Notes: generated by a model not told the origin, from the letters alone. Positions 1 to 5,344 are shown, counted from the first letter of the stretch. The stretch: DNA of 5,398 nt from Candidatus Cloacimonadota bacterium (GCA_014384665.1 JACNFI010000101.1:1-5398), one strand, 5' to 3'. A program made the numbers and translations.

Positions 1-52
1 TTTAATTGCATAGGAATTTCCTTTTTTTCTGACACATAAGTTTATGGTAGAT

Positions 53-80
53 AACCCGTAACTCGTAACCCGTAACCCGA
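53..80. repeat. 7-bp tandem direct repeat, four copies
   Basis: Four head-to-tail 7-mers are visible: AACCCGT, AACTCGT, AACCCGT, AACCCGA. They lie about 27 bp beyond the stop codon of the barrel gene, in the only gene-free part of the left edge (1-106). Nothing else is recognisable in that edge, and I see no convincing terminator for the operon there. On the transcribed minus strand the repeat reads as G-rich GGGTTAC units. Function is unknown. Confidence 0.8.
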
Positions 81-106
81 TTTTTATCTGTCAAATATTT
101 CATAAT

Positions 107-1342
107 CTAATATTCTAAACGAAATTCAGAACCTAATTCAGGAATTTTCCTATCCTTTTTATATTTTTTTGGATTTTTCCACCAATCTATAGAAGAAAAT
201 CCAATTGACACTTTAAAAAACTCATCACTGTAGAGATTTTTTGAAACCTCACCTCGTACTCCCCACACAAAAGCCAGACTTAAACCCCCTTTATTTTTAA
301 CCTGTAATGGGATATCAAATCCAAAAGTTAATCCTTTTTCATCAATAAAATTCTCATTAATTTTACAAGGAAGTTGTTTATAATAACCTCCAAGTCTTGT
401 TGCTATTTTCCAAAATATTTTCCTGTGTGGAAGATATGATATACCAAATGAATAGAATTTGCTATCCCTTTTGTTCATTTTCTCATTAGTAGCATCTTTC
501 CAAAATGCCTGTCTATAATCAGTTTCAATAAACAAAAATTCAGCAGGTTTTACACCTATTCCAAGACCTATTTGTGAAGGCAGAACAATATTCCTATTAC
601 TTTCTTCAATTAAATCAAAATCAGGATTACTTGCAAATTCTATCGTATACTTCTCGTTGGAGTTAAGTTTTAACTTGCTTTCATAAAAGCCACCAAATGA
701 AAATTTTGAAATAGGAAAATTAATACCTATTGAAAAATTTGTACAATCATAGAATCTTTCAAGTTTTTCAAAATGTTTCTCTAATTCATTATCATCAAAA
801 TCTATACTAAGCTCTTTTATCTTATTTCCAAAATTGTAATTATAATTTATGCCTATAGAGATATTTTTTATTTTTTTTGCAATTGATAATCCAATTTGAT
901 TTATTGAACCATCATAAATAATATCAGCAAAATATTTTCCAATATTTTCTAGTGAATCCTCGTTACTCGTTTCTAATCCGAGATGATATTTTTCAAAAAA
1001 TTTTGCTCCTAAAAATATACTGCTTCCAACAGGTATAATAATACTTACATAAGGAAAACTTGCAATTTTATCTTCAAATTTATCATTACTGTCCTTAAAA
1101 TAATTATAACCAAAATCCATCTTTGTAAAAAAATTTGTCTTTTTAACCGTAGTATTTAAAGCAGGATTACAAACTGAAAAATTCCTTCTAAATATTGAAC
1201 TTATCCCTGTTTGACCCATACCTGTAGAAAAGTTATCCAGTCCATAGTTTTCTTCAACAAATCCATTGGGAGAAAAAATTGAATCTGCAAAACTATTTAC
1301 TGATATTAAAATAAATATAACTATGAATACTATTTTTCTCAC
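107..1342 (-). CDS. FadL/PorV-like outer-membrane beta-barrel protein
   Basis: A 411-residue protein predicted to be exported and inserted as a beta-barrel in the outer membrane; its cargo is unknown. Residues 1-19 form a signal peptide (hydrophobic core, likely cleavage after SFA). The mature N-terminal region carries GMGQTG (41-46) and NPAL (59-62), the type of motif seen near the start of FadL/OmpP1 and PorV-like barrels. The rest alternates short amphipathic strands rich in Gly and aromatic residues. LPSQIGLGIGVKP (254-266) followed by a DYRQAFW strand, EKGLTFGFDIPL (335-346) and a late FFKVSIGFSSIDWW strand (375-388) resemble the closing strands of FadL-like proteins in the Bacteroidetes/FCB group. 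The start is GTG, supported by AAGGAG at 1351-1356, 8 nt upstream. It follows the lipoprotein gene by 45 bp and is probably in the same operon. A fatty-acid transporter function is not demonstrated, and a PorV-type shuttle role is equally possible. Confidence 0.8.
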   Translation of the reverse strand: MRKIVFIVIFILISVNSFADSIFSPNGFVEENYGLDNFSTGMGQTGISSIFRRNFSVCNPALNTTVKKTNFFTKMDFGYNYFKDSNDKFEDKIASFPYVSIIIPVGSSIFLGAKFFEKYHLGLETSNEDSLENIGKYFADIIYDGSINQIGLSIAKKIKNISIGINYNYNFGNKIKELSIDFDDNELEKHFEKLERFYDCTNFSIGINFPISKFSFGGFYESKLKLNSNEKYTIEFASNPDFDLIEESNRNIVLPSQIGLGIGVKPAEFLFIETDYRQAFWKDATNEKMNKRDSKFYSFGISYLPHRKIFWKIATRLGGYYKQLPCKINENFIDEKGLTFGFDIPLQVKNKGGLSLAFVWGVRGEVSKNLYSDEFFKVSIGFSSIDWWKNPKKYKKDRKIPELGSEFRLEY

Positions 1343-1387
1343 TTAAATATCTCCTTGAATATTTTAATAAATCGGGATATGATAAAA

Positions 1388-2542
1388 CTAATAATCAATT
1401 ATAGGTTTTGTATAAATTATGTGTAAGTGTGGAGTTTTATTCTCAACAAACCTAATATATGAGAAATCTTTATTTTCAGTAGTTGACTTCAGCAATATTT
1501 GATTATTATCTAAATACTTTCTTATTTGACCCTGTACTATTCCTGTGATATTTATTTTAAACTCCTTATGTTGATAAAATTCAGATGTTACGGTTCCATT
1601 AATAAACTCATATTCAATATTTATTGTATCAGAGATATAATATGGTCTAACACCCAAATAGGAATTTAGAACTAATGAGTTAGCAATCATTGTAGAGTCA
1701 AATATAAGTTCTGCTAAATTAATACTAATTTTTTCTAATTCTACTAAAGTTGGACTTATAGCATTTGCTAATGAATCAAGATTTACACTAATTATTGTTC
1801 TTGTTGGAGACAAATTACCTATTTGTTCATAATCTAAAATGTTACTATAAAAAAAAGTAGAATCAAAACCAATAAAAGTATCTTCAGAAACTTTGTAGGT
1901 GATAGTATCCATTTTAGATGTAGATATTCCTGTAAAGACAATTCGCAAGGATGGATAATCATCTGTGTATGATGAATAAAATTCAACAAAGTTACTATCA
2001 AGATTTTCTGCTTCAAAGATAATTCCATAATTAGTAGTGTCAGATTCAATCCAATTCTTAACTAAAATAGTATCAATTGAAAAGCTAATAGTATCTTCAT
2101 TTGTTAGAAAATCAACAAGTTCAGTCATCCCTTCAAAATTTATACTATCCCATATTACAGTATTCTCTTCCCAATTATTATTGAGTTCATAAACTTTTAT
2201 ATTAAAATCACTGTTAAACAAATAATGTTTTTTTAATATTATTTCACAAGAATTAATAGTTACAGAATCAATCCAACTTGTATCTGGTAAGTTTTTAAAT
2301 TTAAGTAAAGTTCTTACTTCAATATCATTAAATTTTCCTACTATTAAATCCGAATTGTTATGATAATTTAAGATACTATCTTTGTAACTTTTTATATAAT
2401 TGATTGAATTAGTAATGGTTGTATCTATTACATAACTATCTATATTTTCATCAAAACCAATAAAGTTATTTTTTTTTGTGCAGGATAAAATTAGAATAAA
2501 TAGAGTAAAAACTGTAAGTAATATAATTTTGTTTTTTTTCAT
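1388..2542 (-). CDS. Lipoprotein with tandem DNRLRE-like domains
   Basis: A 384-residue predicted lipoprotein. Residues 1-21 are a lipoprotein signal (MKKNK, hydrophobic core, lipobox I-L-S-C with Cys21 as the lipidated residue). The mature part is rich in beta-strand, Ser, Thr, Asn and Asp. Residues 68-203 resemble a DNRLRE domain, the beta-sandwich found in surface and carbohydrate-associated proteins: RTLLKF, NNWEENTVIWDS (122-133), VKNWI, NYGIIFEAE (171-179) and DYPSLRIVF (195-203). Residues 224-381 look like a second, diverged module, opening with FIGFD as the first does near residue 27 and closing with SYIRF and PHLHIIYT. I chose ATG at 2542 because GGTGAGG (2552-2558) sits 9 nt upstream. 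A GTG at 2557 would extend the protein by MRYFQ, but it lies inside that ribosome binding site. The gene is followed after 45 bp by the barrel gene. Likely surface- or periplasm-facing outer-membrane lipoprotein; ligand unknown. Confidence 0.75.
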   Translation of the reverse strand: MKKNKIILLTVFTLFILILSCTKKNNFIGFDENIDSYVIDTTITNSINYIKSYKDSILNYHNNSDLIVGKFNDIEVRTLLKFKNLPDTSWIDSVTINSCEIILKKHYLFNSDFNIKVYELNNNWEENTVIWDSINFEGMTELVDFLTNEDTISFSIDTILVKNWIESDTTNYGIIFEAENLDSNFVEFYSSYTDDYPSLRIVFTGISTSKMDTITYKVSEDTFIGFDSTFFYSNILDYEQIGNLSPTRTIISVNLDSLANAISPTLVELEKISINLAELIFDSTMIANSLVLNSYLGVRPYYISDTINIEYEFINGTVTSEFYQHKEFKINITGIVQGQIRKYLDNNQILLKSTTENKDFSYIRFVENKTPHLHIIYTKPIIDY

Positions 2543-2556
2543 CTGAAAATACCTCA

Positions 2557-2582
2557 CCGCAGAGACGCAGAGTTCGCAGAGA
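2557..2582. repeat. GCAGAG short-period repeat next to the lipoprotein start
   Basis: GCAGAG occurs three times (2559-2564, 2567-2572, 2576-2581), mostly as CGCAGAGA or CGCAGAGT. On the minus strand it reads CTCTGCG units ending in GCGGTGAGG, whose last bases are the ribosome binding site of the lipoprotein gene. From memory, similar CTCTGCGTCTCTGCGG sequences are scattered through many environmental bacterial genomes without a known function. I could not check this. Confidence 0.7.
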
Positions 2583-2603
2583 ATATCTGATAACTCTACT
2601 CAA

Positions 2604-2754
2604 ATGCTATTTTCATACTCCTTTGCCTGCCCCGCCTGCCCTGTGAAATCTTTATTTATTTCACTAGGGTTAAATCTTTTCCTATTTAATGGGGTGTCAC
2701 GAATTTTTTCGGGACATGAATGTTTCATATATTAATCCTTTCTAACCACAAAGG
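2604..2754. repeat. Modular hairpin repeat, copy A
   Basis: First forward copy of a diverged intergenic repeat. Order: TTTTCATACTC; CTTTGCCTGCCC (2621-2632); hairpin CCCT-GTGAAAT / ATTTCAC-T-AGGG (2639-2669); a second stem TTAAAT / ATTTAA (2670-2689); GGGGTG (2691-2696); hairpin TGTCACGAA / TTCGGGACA with one A-G mismatch (2695-2716); ATGAATGTTTCATAT; then ACCACAAAGG (2745-2754). Copy B at 2884-3000 keeps this order but lacks the GTGAAAT hairpin, which therefore looks like an insertion here. No open reading frame or tract of T suggests a gene or terminator. Confidence 0.75.
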
Positions 2755-2761
2755 TTCATCC

Positions 2762-2792
2762 TTCTCCGTAGCAGTCCTACTGCTACAGAGAA
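2762..2792. repeat. Strong intergenic hairpin
   Basis: TTCTC-c-GTAGCAG (2762-2774), loop TCCTA, CTGCTAC-a-GAGAA (2780-2792): twelve pairs with a single C-A mismatch. It interrupts what otherwise looks like an ACCACAAAGG / ACACGAAGACAC repeat (2745-2754 and 2796-2807). Neither side is followed by a T tract, so a simple intrinsic terminator is unlikely. Confidence 0.75.
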
Positions 2793-2795
2793 TGG

Positions 2796-2850
2796 ACACG
2801 AAGACACCCCAATGAAATATGCTTCGCATTTCATAGGGCAAGCAAAGAAA
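2796..2850. repeat. Modular hairpin repeat, inverted copy A'
   Basis: An inverted copy of the hairpin module. Read on the minus strand it runs CTTTGCTTGCCC (from 2836-2847), then a stem ATGAAAT / ATTTCAT (2812-2818 and 2828-2834), then GGGGTGTC (2803-2810). The flanks match copies A and B, but the stem sequence differs and still pairs. The preceding ACACGAAGACAC belongs to the ACCACAAA-type repeat. It sits between forward copies A and B. Confidence 0.65.
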
Positions 2851-2883
2851 AAAATTAGAAACATAAAAAATTCAACAAGTCTA

Positions 2884-3000
2884 ATGTAATTTTCATACTC
2901 TTTTGCCTATCCCGTTAAATCTTTTTTTTATATTTAACTGGGGTGCCGAAATATCGGCATGAGTGTTTCATATGTAAATCCCTTCACCACAAAAACACAA
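2884..3000. repeat. Modular hairpin repeat, copy B
   Basis: Second forward copy: TTTTCATACTC; TTTTGCCTATCCC (2901-2913); stem CCC-GTTAAAT / ATTTAAC-T-GGG (2911-2942); GGGGTG (2940-2945); hairpin TGCCGA-AATA-TCGGCA (2944-2959); ATGAGTGTTTCATAT; then CACCACAAAAACACAA (2985-3000). Module order matches copy A, but both hairpins have different, still self-complementary, stems. Confidence 0.75.
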
Positions 3001-3050
3001 ATATAAATGTAAAATTACGAATTACAAGTATATTGAAACGATCTAACATA

Positions 3051-3064
3051 CCCGATATATCGGG
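3051..3064. repeat. Perfect 14-bp palindrome
   Basis: CCCGATATATCGGG is identical to its reverse complement. It lies between repeat copy B and the predicted origin. The same CGAT/ATCG core appears in the hairpin of copy B. It could be another hairpin module, a dyad binding site, or both. No T tract follows on either strand. Confidence 0.7.
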
Positions 3065-3102
3065 ATAATAGTGTTTTAATAAACCGGATTGCATTTACTA
3101 TA

Positions 3103-3132
3103 TGGCGGATGAGTATTTCGTATTAAAGTCTT
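3103..3132. repeat. Degenerate repeat remnant, copy C
   Basis: GGCGGATGAGTATTTCGTAT and the following AAAGTCTTC resemble the right end of copies A and B (ATGAATGTTTCATAT... and ATGAGTGTTTCATAT...). The left half and the hairpins are not recognisable. It directly abuts the A/T-rich predicted unwinding region. Confidence 0.4.
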
Positions 3133-3142
3133 CTTTATATCC

Positions 3143-3374
3143 TTTTAATATTATTTATTTTTAATATATAATTAGTAGTATAAGTAGTCATTGTGAAAAT
3201 GTGGAAAATCATTCAGAATTTAATAATATAGAAAAAATAAACCATAATTTTATGTGAATAATTTTGTGAATATGTTTAAGATATTCACTATGAAAGATAA
3301 TATAGTTTTGATTTTTGCAAACCAGATAGATATTCACATTATTAAATATATTGTGTGAATAAATATGTGAATAA
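3143..3374. other. Predicted oriC (unwinding element, DnaA-trios, DnaA-box cluster)
   Basis: This stretch downstream of dnaA has the parts of a bacterial origin. An uninterrupted 32-nt A/T tract (3143-3174) is the likely DNA unwinding element. It runs into in-register triplets TAG TAG TAT AAG TAG (3173-3187), which fit the DnaA-trio pattern. DnaA-box-like sites follow: TGTGAAAAT (3192-3200), TGTGGAAAA (3200-3208), TGTGAATAA (3253-3261), TGTGAATAT (3265-3273), ATATTCACT (3281-3289), ATATTCACA (3330-3338), and TGTGAATAA twice (3354-3362, 3366-3374). Three match TGTGNATAA perfectly. Two pairs are spaced 12 bp start to start. Position next to dnaA is classical for oriC. No gene lies in 2558-3396. 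Confidence 0.8.
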
Positions 3375-3396
3375 GATTTCATAAAGTTAAAAATAT

Positions 3397-4725
3397 TTAC
3401 TCATTAATATTCTCAATAATTTCATCAATTTTTGATTTTAGATTTATGTCATTTGTAAGCATGTTTAAGATATTTTTTTTTGCGTGAATTATTGTACTAT
3501 GGTCTTTTTTATTATAGTGTTTGGCGATTTCCAAAAGTGAGATATGAGGAATAAGTTTTACAGATAGATACATAGCAATCTGACGAGGTATGGCAATTTC
3601 TTTTTTACGAGTAAGTTCTTTTATCTGGTTTTTACCGATTTTGAAATACTTTGCAACTTCTTCCTGAATTAAGTCTAAGTTAATTGTTTTTTTCTGCTTT
3701 ATCATTAAATCTGAAAGAATTTCTTTTACATCATCAATTTTAATTTGCTCTGTTTGAATATTTTTATAAGAACTAAATGCTAATATTTTGATAAGTGAGC
3801 CTTCTAATTGTCTTATATTATCATCAAAATTATCAGCAATAAAATCTATAATTTCATCTTTTAATATTATATTTTCTTCCTCACATTTTTGTCGTAAGAT
3901 TGCGATACGGGTTTCAAGATTTGGTCTTTTTATATCTGCGAGGAGTCCCCACTCAAAACGAGAAATCAGCCGTTTTTGTAAATCTTGAATTTCTTTTGGA
4001 CGACGGTCACTTGTAAGTATGATTTGTTTTTTTGAATTGTAAAGCGTGTTAAATGTATGGAAAAATTCTTCCTGACTTCCTTCTTTCCCGGCTAAAAAGT
4101 GTATATCGTCAATCATTAGAACATCATAGGTTCTAAATTTTTTTCTGAAATTTATAGTTGTATTTGTTTGGATTGCTGATATCATTTCATTTGTAAAATC
4201 TTCTGTTGATGTGTATAGGACTTTCTTTTTCTTTTTGTTATTAATAACATAGTGCCCGACAGCTTGCATCAAATGGGTTTTACCCAAGCCAAAGCCACCA
4301 TAAATAAAGAAAGGATTATAGATTTTTCCAGGTTGTTCTGCAACTGCTTGTGCAGCGGAATAGGCGAAATGATTATTTTTTCCAACCACAAAGTGGTTAA
4401 AAGTGTATCTGCTATTCAGGACTGCGTAGTTTGTAAAATCTATGATACTTTTTTTTAGAGAAGGTTTGCTCTTATTTTTTGAGGAACCAATAAAATCAAT
4501 TTTGATATTTTGCCCGGTAAGGTTATATGAAATTTCTTCTAAAAGGGATTTATAATGTTGTTCAAGCCAATCAGCAAAGAATTTTGTTGGTGCTTCTATT
4601 GTTAATGTATTATTAACAAGACTGAATTCTTTAGCTTTTTCAAACCAGGTTTTATAGGTTTGAATATTTACTTGTTTTTTTACCTCTGATAAAATTCTTA
4701 TCCACAAACCTTCTGAATCTGTCAT
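3397..4725 (-). CDS. dnaA: Chromosomal replication initiator protein DnaA
   Basis: A 442-residue, apparently complete DnaA, the AAA+ ATPase that binds DnaA boxes and opens oriC. Domain I (about 1-75) starts with the typical LW...TYKTWF pattern. Domain II is a short Lys/Ser-rich linker (about 78-103). Domain III holds Walker A GGFGLGKTH (143-151), Walker B VLMIDDIHFL (202-211), sensor 1 ILTSDRRP (236-243), the arginine finger in LISRF (Arg256) and sensor 2 NIRQLEGS (Arg305). Domain IV has PRQIAMYL (380-387) and the DNA-contacting KKDHSTIIHA (406-415). Walker A has Phe where Val is more usual. All key residues are present. ATG at 4725 gives a normal N-terminus, but there is no clear Shine-Dalgarno upstream, only an A-rich leader, unlike the other two genes. 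A perfect DnaA box within codons 7-9 and further boxes upstream suggest autoregulation. Confidence 0.98.
   Translation of the reverse strand: MTDSEGLWIRILSEVKKQVNIQTYKTWFEKAKEFSLVNNTLTIEAPTKFFADWLEQHYKSLLEEISYNLTGQNIKIDFIGSSKNKSKPSLKKSIIDFTNYAVLNSRYTFNHFVVGKNNHFAYSAAQAVAEQPGKIYNPFFIYGGFGLGKTHLMQAVGHYVINNKKKKKVLYTSTEDFTNEMISAIQTNTTINFRKKFRTYDVLMIDDIHFLAGKEGSQEEFFHTFNTLYNSKKQIILTSDRRPKEIQDLQKRLISRFEWGLLADIKRPNLETRIAILRQKCEEENIILKDEIIDFIADNFDDNIRQLEGSLIKILAFSSYKNIQTEQIKIDDVKEILSDLMIKQKKTINLDLIQEEVAKYFKIGKNQIKELTRKKEIAIPRQIAMYLSVKLIPHISLLEIAKHYNKKDHSTIIHAKKNILNMLTNDINLKSKIDEIIENINE
4698..4706 (+). promoter_or_regulatory. Perfect DnaA box inside the start of dnaA
   Basis: TTATCCACA on the plus strand is the canonical DnaA box. 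It lies inside dnaA, about 20-28 nt after the start codon, where its complement encodes part of Leu-Trp-Ile-Arg. It is the only box in the window with the full TTATCCACA sequence. Together with the upstream boxes it probably serves DnaA autoregulation or origin assembly. Confidence 0.7.
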
Positions 4726-4786
4726 ATTTTAATTTATGGTTTGATAACCGTTTGAAAGCAAACAAGATAACAAAAATAAATTTAAC

Positions 4787-4806
4787 TTATTCACAAAATA
4801 TTCACA
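4787..4806 (+). promoter_or_regulatory. Paired DnaA boxes upstream of dnaA
   Basis: TTATTCACA (4787-4795, perfect match to TTATNCACA) and ATATTCACA (4798-4806, one mismatch) lie 11 bp apart start to start, 62-81 bp before the dnaA start codon. The same two sequences are paired, at 12 bp, in the downstream cluster (3253-3273). A weaker box, TGTGAATAG, is at 5062-5070. They are likely part of a bipartite origin and/or the dnaA operator. The rest of 4807-4961 is very A/T-rich and shows no firm promoter. Confidence 0.7.
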
Positions 4807-4910
4807 ATTTGTTCATATTTATAACTTACTGCTATGATGGAAAATATAAAAAATTTAACAATAAGATTTATAAGTTATTAACAACAAAGAGGAATTTCCT
4901 TAAGAAATTT

Positions 4911-4980
4911 TTTCCAAAAAAACATTTAATTATATTATGTTGTCAATAAAAATACTTATTATTAAAAAATTTTTTGGAAA
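4911..4980. repeat. Spaced inverted repeat upstream of dnaA
   Basis: TTTCCAAAAAA (4911-4921) and its exact reverse complement TTTTTTGGAAA (4970-4980) are 48 bp apart. The arms are low complexity, so chance is possible in such A/T-rich DNA. The right arm overlaps the end of the small candidate ORF. Function unknown. Confidence 0.4.
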
Positions 4981-5111
4981 TTATGAATGATTCTTAATAA
5001 TATCTTATGGGTAACAAAATTTAGGAATGAAAATATTTCCATGTAGTTGTCTAATACTGAATGTGAATAGGTCTTTCTTAATGAAGAAATAACTTGGAGT
5101 TTTTTAAGCAT
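4962..5111 (-). CDS. Possible small ORF, 49 residues, unknown
   Basis: An ATG-started frame of 49 codons ending in TAA, between tRNA-Arg and dnaA on the same strand. The product starts MLKKLQVISSLRK and is basic and rich in Ile, Leu and Phe; I recognise no family. AGAGG at 5117-5121 lies 5 nt before the ATG, a short but usable spacing. Against it: the ribosome binding site overlaps the arm of the predicted tRNA terminator, it includes a DnaA-box-like site, and A/T-rich spacers can give open frames of this size by chance. Treat as a candidate only. Confidence 0.2.
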   Translation of the reverse strand: MLKKLQVISSLRKTYSHSVLDNYMEIFSFLNFVTHKILLRIIHNFQKIF

Positions 5112-5142
5112 AAAAACCTCTCATTATAAGTAGTGATAGGTT
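5112..5142 (-). terminator. Probable terminator after tRNA-Arg
   Basis: On the minus strand AACCT-a-TCA (5142-5134) can pair with TGA-g-AGGTT (5123-5115), giving an eight-pair stem with one A-G mismatch. It is followed by a run of T. It begins 5 nt beyond the tRNA discriminator base and would end the tRNA operon before dnaA. It is weak in G-C pairs. Confidence 0.5.
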
Positions 5143-5146
5143 AAGG

Positions 5147-5220
5147 CACGCCAGAGAGGATTCGAACCTCCGACCTACGGCTTAGAAGGCCGTTGCTCTA
5201 TCCTGCTGAGCTACTGGCGC
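5147..5220 (-). tRNA. tRNA-Arg (anticodon UCU)
   Basis: A complete 74-nt cloverleaf. Acceptor GCGCCAG pairs with CTGGCGT (first pair G-U), discriminator G. The D arm has AGCTC...GAGC. The anticodon stem ACGGC/GCCGT closes the loop CTTCTAA with anticodon TCT, which reads AGA/AGG, the usual arginine codons of an A/T-rich genome. The T arm is GGAGG TTCGAAT CCTCT. The 3' CCA is not encoded (CCT follows), unlike its two neighbours, so CCA must be added enzymatically. It is the last gene of the tRNA operon, 40 bp after tRNA-Met. Confidence 0.95.
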
Positions 5221-5224
5221 ACAT

Positions 5225-5252
5225 AAAAAATCTGCCTGAAATTTTTGGCAGA
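5225..5252 (-). terminator. Terminator-like hairpin between tRNA-Met and tRNA-Arg
   Basis: On the minus strand TCTGCC (5252-5247) pairs exactly with GGCAGA (5236-5231) across a 10-nt loop and is followed directly by six T. This is an intrinsic-terminator layout, yet it sits inside a tRNA cluster and leaves only 4 nt before the next tRNA. It could reduce read-through to tRNA-Arg or act as a processing hairpin. Confidence 0.6.
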
Positions 5253-5260
5253 GGAAAAGA

Positions 5261-5337
5261 TGGTAGCGATGCAGGGATTCGAACCCCGGACCAATGGATT
5301 ATGATTCCACTGCTCTAACCAACTGAGCTACATCGCC
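5261..5337 (-). tRNA. tRNA-Met, elongator (anticodon CAU)
   Basis: A complete 77-nt cloverleaf with encoded CCA. Acceptor GGCGATG pairs with CATCGCT, discriminator A. The anticodon stem GTGGA/TCCAT closes the loop ATCATAA with anticodon CAT. The T arm is CCGGG TTCGAAT CCCTG. CAT alone could also be the lysidine-modified tRNA-Ile2. I favour elongator Met because the first pair is G-U, as in elongator tRNA-Met of Bacillus, and the initiator is present next door. The gap to the preceding tRNA-fMet is only 7 bp, so the two are co-transcribed. Confidence 0.85.
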
Positions 5338-5344
5338 AAAGAAT

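Noticed and set aside
12..23. AGGAATTTCCTT shared between 12-23 and 4890-4901
   Set aside because: Short A/T-rich palindromic word with no matching flanks, so probably coincidence; the loop is too small for a hairpin.
1834..2049. 71-codon minus-strand frame inside the lipoprotein gene
   Set aside because: It overlaps the real lipoprotein in another frame and has no recognisable motif or ribosome binding site of its own.
2604..3000. CRISPR array
   Set aside because: The repeats are long, diverged, irregularly spaced and partly inverted, and there are no uniform spacers or cas genes.
2639..3064. Intergenic hairpins as intrinsic terminators for dnaA
   Set aside because: None of the stems is followed by a T tract on the minus strand, and most lie more than 300 bp past the dnaA stop.
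3788..4458. Two plus-strand frames of 66 and 68 codons (3788-3988, 4252-4458)
   Set aside because: Both lie antisense within the conserved ATPase domain of dnaA and are shadows of its codons.
4929..4946. TTGACA (4941-4946) and TATAAT (4929-4934) on the minus strand upstream of dnaA
   Set aside because: Both hexamers are perfect but only 6 bp apart instead of about 17, and neither has a good partner at the right distance, so I do not call this a promoter.
4752..4949. Plus-strand 65-codon frame upstream of dnaA
   Set aside because: Low-complexity Lys/Ile/Asn/Phe product, covers the DnaA boxes and has no ribosome binding site; it is chance in A/T-rich spacer DNA.
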